Shown: piece after piece, positions 1-7,964 of the stretch
How positions within the stretch are numbered: position 1 is the first letter of the stretch
How the letters are laid out: every line of letters begins with the position of its first letter
Assembly (NCBI GenBank): GCA_017435255.1
Contig: JAFSFI010000007.1
Location: forward strand, 34,536-98,535
DNA length: 64,000 bases
Reading direction: 5' to 3'
DNA from: Bacilli bacterium
GTDB lineage: Bacteria > Bacillota_I > Bacilli_A > RF39 > UBA660
Program-made: the position numbers and the translations under genes
Notes under the pieces: generated by a model
What the model was told of the DNA's origin: nothing
Databases searched by the model: none
Seen by the model: the letters and a program-made list of their open reading frames with translations, nothing else

Positions 1-1
1 A

Positions 2-304
2 AGTAACTTTGTAGCAGAAGGATATGAAGTAGAATCAGTAGAAGAAGAAACTATAGCAGGGAAAAAATGCTTACTTATAGAATTAACTGTCGATGGTACA
101 AATGTTTTGCTTGGGTACACTGCTGCTAACTCTATGTATATATTTGGATTTGAAATATATGATATTAATAATGAATTTAATTATGATGTATTAGAAGAAA
201 TATCACCAATTCTTGATTCTGCTGAATATAATGGTGAATCTCATAGTATTGATACATCTGTAAATCTAGATTTAGGTAAAATGCTTGAAGGAATTGAAGA
301 GTAA
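2..304 (+). CDS. C-terminal part of a membrane/extracellular protein, paralogue of the next gene (5' end outside window)
   Basis: The reading frame is open from base 2 and ends at TAA 302-304, so the gene begins before the window. The visible ~100 residues align along their whole length with the C-terminal half of the following gene: GYEV/GYET, IAGKKCLLIEL/ILGKTSFVTLE, GESHSI/GESVSI and NLDLGKML/RLDLSGIS match in order. The two are therefore tandem paralogues. I do not recognise the family and no catalytic motif is visible. By analogy with the neighbour, the missing N-terminus probably carries a membrane segment. Confidence 0.7.
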   Translation, partial: SNFVAEGYEVESVEEETIAGKKCLLIELTVDGTNVLLGYTAANSMYIFGFEIYDINNEFNYDVLEEISPILDSAEYNGESHSIDTSVNLDLGKMLEGIEE

Positions 305-326
305 TAATAAAAAAGGTTTTGATAAT

Positions 327-965
327 ATGATAGGTAATTATAAGAATGGTAAAACATTATTTGTAATTGGTGTTACATTAGTTATTATTTCGGTAGTGGT
401 ATTTATAGGTGCATATCTATTAATTAACAATAAAGATAATCAAAAACAAAATGAAACGAAAGAAAACGTTGAAACTAATGATGGAGCTTTATCAAATTAC
501 ACTATTAAATATAATGGATTTAGTTTTGAAATACCAACTGAATTGGTTGCAACTACTGTAGACAACACCCTTGTATTAGAAGATAATGTTAATATGTGGA
601 ATTCTTCTATAGAAGTAATAGAAGGGCAATATAATAAATTATTAAAGAACAAAAACGAATTACAAGGAATATACGAAAAAGATGGTTATGAAACATCTAA
701 AACCAGCAACAAAATACTAGGAAAAACTTCTTTTGTTACGTTAGAAGTATCCAAAGATGGAGAAAATATTTTGTTAGCTATCGCCAATGCCAATAACACA
801 AATATGTTTGGAGTAATAATTACAAATGAAGACAATGAATACGCTTATGAAGCTTTAAATATAGTTGGGGGCATTATAAGTAAAACAAAATACCTAGGTG
901 AATCTGTTAGTATAACGCTTGGCAACAGGCTAGACTTAAGTGGCATTAGTGATATATCTAAGTAA
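327..965 (+). CDS. Membrane-anchored protein of unknown function, tandem paralogue of the upstream gene
   Basis: The protein has 212 residues from ATG 327. An in-frame TTG at 285 lies inside the preceding gene and is less likely; the ATG has an AAAGGT-like ribosome site upstream. Residues ~9-33 form one strong transmembrane helix, followed by a charged Asn/Lys/Glu linker and an extracellular-looking globular domain. The last ~100 residues are homologous to the truncated gene at the window start. Nothing identifies a function. A hairpin terminator follows at 1003-1030, so this gene probably ends the upstream transcription unit. Confidence 0.65.
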   Translation: MIGNYKNGKTLFVIGVTLVIISVVVFIGAYLLINNKDNQKQNETKENVETNDGALSNYTIKYNGFSFEIPTELVATTVDNTLVLEDNVNMWNSSIEVIEGQYNKLLKNKNELQGIYEKDGYETSKTSNKILGKTSFVTLEVSKDGENILLAIANANNTNMFGVIITNEDNEYAYEALNIVGGIISKTKYLGESVSITLGNRLDLSGISDISK

Positions 966-1002
966 AATAAGCAGTTTGTATCAGTTCATATTAAATAATA
1001 GT

Positions 1003-1030
1003 AAGAGGAATATAGAAATATATTCTTTTT
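1003..1030 (+). terminator. Rho-independent terminator after the tandem paralogues
   Basis: GAATATA (1008-1014), loop GAAA and TATATTC (1019-1025) form a perfect inner stem. It is extended outward by A-T and G-T pairs and followed by TTTTT. It separates the upstream genes from the priA promoter. Confidence 0.6.
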
Positions 1031-1035
1031 CATTG

Positions 1036-1041
1036 TATAAT
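1036..1041 (+). promoter_or_regulatory. -10 element of priA promoter
   Basis: TATAAT directly follows the upstream terminator and lies 22 bp before the priA ATG. The expected -35 position holds no good match, so only the -10 is supported. Confidence 0.5.
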
Positions 1042-1062
1042 TAAATGGATAGGAGGTACATT

Positions 1063-3228
1063 ATGGTAGTTGGTGTTTTAGTAGAATTATCTAATAAGAA
1101 TATTGACCGTGTTTTTGATTACGTTGTACCTTCACATTTAGAAAAGTCTATTAAAATAGGTATAAGAGTAACGGTTCCTTTTAATCATCAAGTCTTAGAG
1201 GGATTTGTTTTAGAAATAAAAGAAGGAGAAGAAAGAAATTCTAATTTAAAAGAGGTTATTAATATAGTGGATAGTGATGTAGTTTTAAACGAAGAATTAC
1301 TTAATTTAGGAAAATATATGCAAGAAAAAACATTGTCTACATTAATTTCTTGTTATCAAGTTATGCTTCCAAAAGCTTTAAAAGCCAAAGCTAAAGCCAG
1401 CGTTAATGTCAAATATGAAAAAAATATAAAATTAGGGATGGACATATTTAATATAAGTGATTATAAACTAACTTCTAAACAATTAGAAATGGTTAATTAT
1501 GTTGTAGAAAAAAAAGAAGTATTAAAAAGTACATTATCAAAAATATCGGCTAGTATTTTGAAAAAGTTACTCGACAAAGGAATATTTGTTGAAATAGATA
1601 AAGAAGTATATCGATTAGTAGATAATAAACAATATAGTATTAGTAAATACGATTTAACTAGTGATCAGCAAAAGGTAGTAGATATAATATTAAATAGCAA
1701 AGAATTACCTAAAACATATTTATTACATGGAGTAACTGGTAGTGGTAAAACAGAAGTATATATGGAGCTAATTGAATATATGTTGAAAAATGATAGATCT
1801 AGTATAGTTTTAGTTCCTGAAATATCTTTAACTCCACAAATGGTAAATAGATTTAAAAGTAGATTTGATAGTAGTATTGCTATTCTTCACAGTAGACTAT
1901 CAGACGGTGAAAAGTATGATGAATATAGAAGGATCTCTCGTGGAGAAGTAAAAATAGTTATTGGTGCTAGAAGTGCTGTTTTTGCACCACTAAAAGATAT
2001 TGGTTTATTTGTTATAGATGAAGAGCACACATCTAGCTATAAACAGGATAATAACCCTAAATATAATGCAATTGATATAGCGATAGAAAGAAGCAAAACG
2101 CATAAAGGAATTGTAGTTTTAGGTAGTGCAACGCCAACTCTTGAAAGTTATGCTAAATCTTTAAAAGGACTATATTCATTAGTTGAGCTTCCTAATAGAG
2201 TAAATAATAGACCTCTTCCTGAAGTAAAAATAATCGATATGAATAAAGGCAAACGAAAAGGCGAGCATTTTTCGAAAGAATTAATTGATGCGATACAAGA
2301 ACGTCTAGATAGAAAAGAACAAATAATTTTGTTGTTGAATAGAAGAGGTTATTCTTCTTTCATAACTTGTTCTAATTGTGGTTATGTTGAAAAATGTCCT
2401 TCATGTGATATAACATTAACTTATCACAAAAGTTCTAATATGCTTAGATGCCATTATTGTGGTTATGCAACTAAGCATAGTGAAATTTGCCCAGAATGTC
2501 GTGAAGAAAGTGTTAAAAATCTAGGTATAGGAACAGAGAAAATAGAAGAAGAATTACATAAATTATTTGATGCTAAAATTATCAGAATGGATTTTGATAC
2601 TACAACTAAAAAAGGTGCTCACGAAAAGATAATCAATGAATTTAAAGAGCAAGAATATGATATTTTACTAGGTACTCAGATGATTGCAAAAGGTCTTGAT
2701 TTTGAAAATGTAACTTTAGTAGGAGTTATTAATGCTGATACAAGCTTGATGATTCCTAATTATAAAAGTAGTGAAGATACTTTTGATTTATTATGTCAGG
2801 TATCGGGTAGAGCAGGACGAGGACAAATTCCTGGTGAAGTAATTATACAAACTTTTAATAAAGAACACTATGCAATTAATTTAGCAAAAAGTCATGATTA
2901 TAAATCATTTTTCAAAGAAGAAATGAATATAAGAAGAAAACTAGGCTATCCACCTTATTATTATTTAGTAACTATAAAAATAATTAGTCCTGTTTATGAA
3001 CTTGCCAGAGATCACAGCAATAAAGTAGCAAATATCTTAAAAGAAAAATTAAATTCTAGTATTGTATTAGGACCAAGTGTTAGTAATATTTTTAAATTGA
3101 ATAACACTTATAGATTTAGTATTATTATTAAGTATAAAAAAGAAGAGAAATTACATGAAGCATTAGAACAAATAATAGACTATTATAAAACTAATTCAAA
3201 AGTAAAAATTGATATAACTTTTGAATAA
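1063..3228 (+). CDS. priA: Primosomal protein N' (replication restart helicase PriA)
   Basis: PriA is a superfamily 2 3'-5' DNA helicase that binds abandoned replication forks and reloads the replicative helicase. The 721-residue product has an N-terminal 3'-end-binding region, Walker A GVTGSGKTE at ~223-231, a DEEH box at ~319-322, and a zinc-binding insert with eight cysteines between ~436 and 479 (CSNC, CPSC, CHYC, CPEC). The C-terminal helicase motif GTQMIAKGLDF follows. The start is set by a perfect AGGAGGT at 1051-1057, five bases before ATG 1063; an in-frame ATG at 1045 precedes that site and is rejected. Length is near the family norm. It opens a window rich in replication and repair genes. 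Confidence 0.95.
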   Translation: MVVGVLVELSNKNIDRVFDYVVPSHLEKSIKIGIRVTVPFNHQVLEGFVLEIKEGEERNSNLKEVINIVDSDVVLNEELLNLGKYMQEKTLSTLISCYQVMLPKALKAKAKASVNVKYEKNIKLGMDIFNISDYKLTSKQLEMVNYVVEKKEVLKSTLSKISASILKKLLDKGIFVEIDKEVYRLVDNKQYSISKYDLTSDQQKVVDIILNSKELPKTYLLHGVTGSGKTEVYMELIEYMLKNDRSSIVLVPEISLTPQMVNRFKSRFDSSIAILHSRLSDGEKYDEYRRISRGEVKIVIGARSAVFAPLKDIGLFVIDEEHTSSYKQDNNPKYNAIDIAIERSKTHKGIVVLGSATPTLESYAKSLKGLYSLVELPNRVNNRPLPEVKIIDMNKGKRKGEHFSKELIDAIQERLDRKEQIILLLNRRGYSSFITCSNCGYVEKCPSCDITLTYHKSSNMLRCHYCGYATKHSEICPECREESVKNLGIGTEKIEEELHKLFDAKIIRMDFDTTTKKGAHEKIINEFKEQEYDILLGTQMIAKGLDFENVTLVGVINADTSLMIPNYKSSEDTFDLLCQVSGRAGRGQIPGEVIIQTFNKEHYAINLAKSHDYKSFFKEEMNIRRKLGYPPYYYLVTIKIISPVYELARDHSNKVANILKEKLNSSIVLGPSVSNIFKLNNTYRFSIIIKYKKEEKLHEALEQIIDYYKTNSKVKIDITFE

Positions 3229-3261
3229 GTGTGTATTTAATATAAAAAGGAGTTGTTAAAT

Positions 3262-4599
3262 GTGAAAGAATATAAATTTGAAACTTATACATCGATAAGG
3301 ATGAGGGGTGGGACGAGATTTAATCGTGTTAGTACAGTAGAACAAGAATTAACAACGATTGTAGTAGAACGGGATACTATTAATATTGAGTCCAAAAAAA
3401 CAGGGCACACCAAAAGTGTAATGCTGGGAGAAACTAATAAACAAGATGGTTCTAGTAAACATAGTAATATTATTGATATAAAAAGCCTTTCTTTTAGAAA
3501 AAGCAAAAACTATATGACCATACTAAAAATAAGTTTAGGGATAGTTATTTTTATGTTTTTGTTTTGTATGGTCGATTATTTTTCCCAAGAATATTTGACT
3601 ACTAGAAACAAATTGGAATTAATTGGAACACCTTTCATATTTGGGTTAGGTTTTCATGTAATAGTGGTATTCATAATGATTCTTTATAGAACGCCTATTA
3701 AAGAATTTGCTATTCGTTTTCAAGATAACGAGACAATATCGTTTTCGTATTACAAAAATGATTTAAATCAATTAAAAGAATTGATAACATATATTAAAAA
3801 TATTAATCCAAACATAAAAGAATTTAATATTGAGAAAATTATAACAGAAATTGTATTACTTGGAATTAGTTTATTAGTGATATTTCAATTATCTTGGTTA
3901 GGATTTGGTTATTATTCGGATTATAAATATCAATTAAAGGAACAAGAATTAAAAGAGGCTTTAAAAAATGATGATTATTATATCGAAGAAGAAAGACATT
4001 ATTCTTTTAAATATATAAAAGGAGATGCTTTTGGATATAATGTATATAACGTAAATGGTAAATATGTAAAAATTAAAGAAACAGATATTGAGACTTATAC
4101 AGGTTGGGGAAGCGGCGTGCTGCTGTTTAAAATTTATTCTAAATCTCAGGGGAAATTATTAGCTGAAAAGTATGTGGAACTTCCGAGCGATAATAGTATT
4201 AGTAAATACGGTTATAGTTATTATGATTATCATAATGGGTTCTACAAGCTTAAAGAACCCGTGGGAGAAGTTGCTTTCTTTGATAAGGAGTCGCGTCTTG
4301 TTTCAGATGATGATCTAAGCATTTATGAATTTTTATATTCAGACAAGGAAACAGATGAGTTGGGTAATGATAATCATCTAGAGTACGAACACGTAGACTC
4401 TTATGACTCAAGATATGGAAAATGTTATATTATTAAATCTTTGGAAACTTCCCGAGGAAATATAACTTATTTTATGTATGTTGACATTGATAGTGATAAT
4501 TTTAAATATGAAGGTATAATCTTGAAAAAAGAAACAGATATAGAAGATGACGAAGAAAATATAATAAAGCATTTTAAAAATATTTTACCTGAGAACTAG
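3262..4599 (+). CDS. Three-helix membrane protein of unknown function
   Basis: About 445 residues. The start is probably GTG 3262, nine bases after AAAGGAG (3246-3252); the in-frame TTG at 3253 sits directly on that site. There is an N-terminal ~80-residue soluble part, then helices at roughly 85-107, 120-142 and 195-215, and a ~220-residue C-terminal domain rich in Tyr, Glu and Asp. The segments flanking the helix pair (INIESKKTG, IRFQDNETISF) look like strands of a PH-like fold, but this is only an impression. No enzymatic motif was found. It follows priA after 33 bases. Confidence 0.6.
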   Translation: MKEYKFETYTSIRMRGGTRFNRVSTVEQELTTIVVERDTINIESKKTGHTKSVMLGETNKQDGSSKHSNIIDIKSLSFRKSKNYMTILKISLGIVIFMFLFCMVDYFSQEYLTTRNKLELIGTPFIFGLGFHVIVVFIMILYRTPIKEFAIRFQDNETISFSYYKNDLNQLKELITYIKNINPNIKEFNIEKIITEIVLLGISLLVIFQLSWLGFGYYSDYKYQLKEQELKEALKNDDYYIEEERHYSFKYIKGDAFGYNVYNVNGKYVKIKETDIETYTGWGSGVLLFKIYSKSQGKLLAEKYVELPSDNSISKYGYSYYDYHNGFYKLKEPVGEVAFFDKESRLVSDDDLSIYEFLYSDKETDELGNDNHLEYEHVDSYDSRYGKCYIIKSLETSRGNITYFMYVDIDSDNFKYEGIILKKETDIEDDEENIIKHFKNILPEN

Positions 4600-4612
4600 A
4601 ATTTGATATAAA

Positions 4613-4641
4613 TTGACAAAACGGGACTTTTGTGTTATAAT
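4613..4641 (+). promoter_or_regulatory. Consensus sigma-A promoter for the 4665 gene
   Basis: TTGACA (4613-4618), a 17-bp spacer and TATAAT (4636-4641) match the housekeeping consensus at all twelve positions, one of the strongest promoters in the window. Confidence 0.85.
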
Positions 4642-4664
4642 TAGCGCAATAATGGGGGATGAGT

Positions 4665-5459
4665 ATGGAAAAGAAAAATAGTGTGGGTAAATATATTTTA
4701 GTGTTTGAACCAAAATATGTTAATAATCAATGTGCTATATCATTTGATGTAGCGGGAAATGCAAGTGTTGTTATGACTAACAAATATACAGATACGCCAT
4801 GCGGTAGCAAAGCCAAGGTTAAGAAAAATTGTTTAAGTGATATAGATAGAATAACAGCGTCAACACCTGATTTAAAAACGTTATTTGAAGAATGTGTTCC
4901 TAAAACTATATTTTCTTATTATGGTAACAACTTACATAAAATGTTTATTGGATATATGCACAATGGACGTATGAGAACTTTAAATTATGTTATTAATAAT
5001 CCTGAACTTGTAGCAAAATTAAATTTAGTTCAAGGTAGTAGAATTTACGATCATGCTGGAATTAGTTCAATGATAAACTTGGCAGTTGATAGCGATGAAT
5101 TTTATAGATTTATTTTAAAAGAAAAAAATGAATCTAGTACCAATTTATCTAGCCCGGTTATATCTATGTTGTCTGCGTTAAAAGTGGCTAGGCGAGAAGA
5201 AGATCAATATGAGCAGTCTCAAATTGTTGAATCTTTACATGGGCAGTTAACTTATTATAAAGAATATAGAGAACTTTTCCTTTTAACCGGGCATTATCAA
5301 GACAAATTAGCTGCAGACAAAAAGAGATTAGAAACTCTAAAAACAGAAGTTTGTACATATGCTAGTTCTCAAAATCATCATCAATTACACGAAGTTGTAC
5401 AACCCAATATGGAACAATTATCGTTTTTCGATGAGATGTCAAAAGTAAAACGAAAATAA
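4665..5459 (+). CDS. Unknown soluble protein with C-terminal beta-clamp-binding-like motif QLSFF
   Basis: The product has 264 residues from ATG 4665, which has GGGGGAT just upstream; ATG 4659 lies inside that site. I recognise no family. The protein has no signal peptide or transmembrane helix. Residues ~185-240 are Gln/Glu/Lys-rich and probably helical. About ten residues from the end it reads MEQLSFFDE. QLSFF fits the bacterial sliding-clamp binding consensus QL(S/D)LF and, from memory, equals the clamp motif of Bacillus subtilis MutS. The gene is monocistronic, with a perfect promoter and its own terminator, and lies between priA and parE. A role at the replication fork is inference. Confidence 0.65.
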   Translation: MEKKNSVGKYILVFEPKYVNNQCAISFDVAGNASVVMTNKYTDTPCGSKAKVKKNCLSDIDRITASTPDLKTLFEECVPKTIFSYYGNNLHKMFIGYMHNGRMRTLNYVINNPELVAKLNLVQGSRIYDHAGISSMINLAVDSDEFYRFILKEKNESSTNLSSPVISMLSALKVARREEDQYEQSQIVESLHGQLTYYKEYRELFLLTGHYQDKLAADKKRLETLKTEVCTYASSQNHHQLHEVVQPNMEQLSFFDEMSKVKRK

Positions 5460-5462
5460 GAT

Positions 5463-5489
5463 AAAGTAACCAATGGTTACTTTTTTATT
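5463..5489 (+). terminator. Rho-independent terminator
   Basis: AAAGTAACC (5463-5471), loop AAT and GGTTACTTT (5475-5483) form a perfect nine-pair stem that runs into a T-rich tail. It isolates the 4665 gene from parE. Confidence 0.85.
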
Positions 5490-5585
5490 TTGTACAAAAT
5501 AAATTTGCCTGAAATTGTCCAGTATTAAAGCTTAAATTTATGTCAAAATAAGTAAATTGTGCTTTTGCTAAAAGATTTTATTTGT

Positions 5586-5591
5586 TATAAT
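5586..5591 (+). promoter_or_regulatory. -10 element of parE promoter
   Basis: TATAAT lies 18 bp before the parE ATG. TTTTGC at 5563-5568 is a weak -35 at 17-bp spacing. The short distance implies a leader of only about a dozen bases, overlapping the AGGAGATGAT ribosome site. Confidence 0.5.
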
Positions 5592-5609
5592 GATTTAGGA
5601 GATGATAGT

Positions 5610-7511
5610 ATGGCACTAAAATATGATGAGAATTCCATAAAGATACTAGAGGGATTAGAAGCGGTAAGAAAACGCCCTGGAATGTATATTGGATCAACTG
5701 ATAGAAAAGGATTACATCATCTTGTATGGGAAATCGTCGATAACTCAATCGATGAAATAATTAATGGTTATGGCGATTTGATTAGAATCACATTACATAA
5801 AGATGGTAGTGTTAGCGTAGAAGACCACGGTCGTGGAGTTCCTACTGGAATGCACGCTTCTGGAATGTCTACGCCAGAAGTTATATATACAGTGCTACAT
5901 GCTGGGGGTAAATTTGAAGAATCTGGATATAAAGTATCTGGAGGGCTTCATGGTGTAGGTGCTTCTGTAGTTAATGCTTTAAGTAAATGGATGGAAGTAA
6001 CGATTAAACGTGATAAAAATGAATATTTGATAAGGTTCGAAGATGGCGGAAAAACAAAAGCGCCCCTAAAGAAAATAGGTACTACTAACCGCACCGGGAC
6101 TACTGTAAGATTTTTACCGGATGACAAAATATTCTCTACAACATCATTTTCTTTTACAACTATATGTGAAAGAATGCAAGAGTCTGCGTTTTTAATTAAA
6201 GGATTAACGATAGAAGTAGTAGATGAAGAAACAGGAAGAAGTAATAAATATTGTTATGAAAAAGGTTTAGAAGAATTTGTTAATTATTTAAATGAAGATA
6301 AAACAGTTTTACATAAAGTAATTAACTTTGAAGGCATAAAAGATAAAATAGAAGTTGGTATTGCTATGCAGTATACTGATACTTATAGTGAGAATATTGT
6401 ATCTTTTGTTAATAATGTAAAAACAATTGATGGTGGAAGCCATGAAGTTGGTTTTAAAACGGCTTTAACTAGAGCATTTAATGAATATGCTAAAAATAAT
6501 GGTTATATAAAAGGTAAAGATAAAGCTTTCGAAGGTAGTGATGTAAGAGAAGGGTTAACTGCTATTATCAGCCTTAAAATACCGGAAGCATTATTACAAT
6601 TTGAAGGTCAAACCAAAGGGAAACTTGGTACGCCAGCTGCTAGAACTGTAGTTGAGGCGATCGTTACAGAGAAGTTACAATATTTTCTTGAAGAAAATAA
6701 AAAAGTTGCAACTGATATTATCGAAAAATCATTGAAAAGTAAAACAGCAAGAGAAGCGGCAAGAAAAGCTCGTGAAGAAGCTAGAAAAGGAAAGAACACA
6801 AACAAAAAAGAGCGTTCTTTATCTGGAAAACTTACTCCTGCTCAAACAAAAAATAAAATGAAAAACGAACTGTTTTTGGTGGAGGGGGACTCTGCTGGTG
6901 GTTCTGCTAAGCAGGGAAGAGATAGAAAATTCCAAGCAATTCTTCCTTTAAGAGGTAAAGTTATTAATACTGAAAAAGCTAAATTAGATGATATTTTTAA
7001 AAACGAAGAAATAAATACTATTATATATACAGTAGGGGCTGGATATGGTCCTAATTTTGAAATTGATGATTGTGAATATGACAAGGTAATCATAATGACC
7101 GATGCTGACGATGATGGTGCACATATTCAATGTTTGCTTTTAACTTTCTTTTATAGATATATGCGACCTTTGATAGAAGCGGGTAAACTATATATAGCAT
7201 TACCACCTCTATTCAAACTTACTTTTGGTAAAGAAATAGAATATGCATACAGTATTGAAGAAATGAAAGAAAAAGTGGGAAACAGAAAATGCGAAATACA
7301 AAGATACAAAGGTCTTGGTGAAATGAATGCTGATCAATTAGCAGAAACAACTATGAATCCAGATACAAGAAGTTTAATTAGAGTTAATATTGAAGATGCT
7401 TCATTGGTTGAGAAGCGTGTCAGTGTTTTAATGGGGGATAATGTAGAACCAAGAAAAGAATGGATTGAAGAAAATGTCGAATTCTCCTTAGAAGACGAGT
7501 ATAAGATTTAA
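5610..7511 (+). CDS. parE: DNA topoisomerase IV subunit B (ParE)
   Basis: ParE is the ATPase subunit of topoisomerase IV, which unlinks daughter chromosomes with ParC. The 633-residue product has the GHKL ATP site (VDNSIDE ~43-49, GRGVPTG, GGLHGVGASVVNALS), a transducer domain, and a TOPRIM domain with EGDSAGGSA (~425-433) and the metal-binding TDADDDGAH (~497-505). The stretch GRDRKFQAILPLRGKVINTE and the partner gene fit ParE rather than GyrB. The start is ATG 5610, preceded by AGGAGATGAT; in-frame upstream codons lie in the promoter. It is cotranscribed with the 7532 gene and parC. Confidence 0.93.
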   Translation: MALKYDENSIKILEGLEAVRKRPGMYIGSTDRKGLHHLVWEIVDNSIDEIINGYGDLIRITLHKDGSVSVEDHGRGVPTGMHASGMSTPEVIYTVLHAGGKFEESGYKVSGGLHGVGASVVNALSKWMEVTIKRDKNEYLIRFEDGGKTKAPLKKIGTTNRTGTTVRFLPDDKIFSTTSFSFTTICERMQESAFLIKGLTIEVVDEETGRSNKYCYEKGLEEFVNYLNEDKTVLHKVINFEGIKDKIEVGIAMQYTDTYSENIVSFVNNVKTIDGGSHEVGFKTALTRAFNEYAKNNGYIKGKDKAFEGSDVREGLTAIISLKIPEALLQFEGQTKGKLGTPAARTVVEAIVTEKLQYFLEENKKVATDIIEKSLKSKTAREAARKAREEARKGKNTNKKERSLSGKLTPAQTKNKMKNELFLVEGDSAGGSAKQGRDRKFQAILPLRGKVINTEKAKLDDIFKNEEINTIIYTVGAGYGPNFEIDDCEYDKVIIMTDADDDGAHIQCLLLTFFYRYMRPLIEAGKLYIALPPLFKLTFGKEIEYAYSIEEMKEKVGNRKCEIQRYKGLGEMNADQLAETTMNPDTRSLIRVNIEDASLVEKRVSVLMGDNVEPRKEWIEENVEFSLEDEYKI

Positions 7512-7531
7512 GAAAGCAGTGTGGTAGTAAA

Positions 7532-7954
7532 ATGTTAATAACGGATCCAAAAACAACAATGAAATTAAGTGATAGATTATCTGAATTTAGTAAATTTGGT
7601 ATGACCTTTTATTATTTATTAGAAGAAGGTAAAGTTGCTATTAATGAAATAGAAGATATATTCTTTTCTAAGGATGATGAAAAATCTACTTTTAGATATA
7701 TAAATATGATGAGACGTATTATGCCAGAGGATGTAGAGGCTGCATTTTCAAGGTATCAAGATGATTATCCTAGAGGAGATAACTCTGAGCTTGATCATGC
7801 AAATAGATTAAATATGCTTTTTACAGGGAAAATTATTAATGAGATAGCAGGTAAAAAAGACAGCAGTGTAGATAGAACATATATAAATACTTATAATTAC
7901 TTGTTAGATCACAATGAAAAAATTGAAAAACCAAGTTATAGTTATGGAAAATAG
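7532..7954 (+). CDS. Unknown 140-residue protein between parE and parC
   Basis: The protein is small and predicted soluble, mostly helical, with an acidic N-terminal half (MKLSDRLSEFSKFGMTFYYLLEEG) and a C-terminal half containing NRLNMLFTGKIINEI. No family is recognised and no catalytic or metal motif is visible. It starts 20 bases after parE and ends 10 bases before parC, so it is almost certainly translated from the topoisomerase IV transcript. In most Firmicutes parE and parC are adjacent, which makes an inserted gene notable. A link to topoisomerase function is inference from position only. Confidence 0.65.
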   Translation: MLITDPKTTMKLSDRLSEFSKFGMTFYYLLEEGKVAINEIEDIFFSKDDEKSTFRYINMMRRIMPEDVEAAFSRYQDDYPRGDNSELDHANRLNMLFTGKIINEIAGKKDSSVDRTYINTYNYLLDHNEKIEKPSYSYGK

Positions 7955-7964
7955 GTGATATAAA

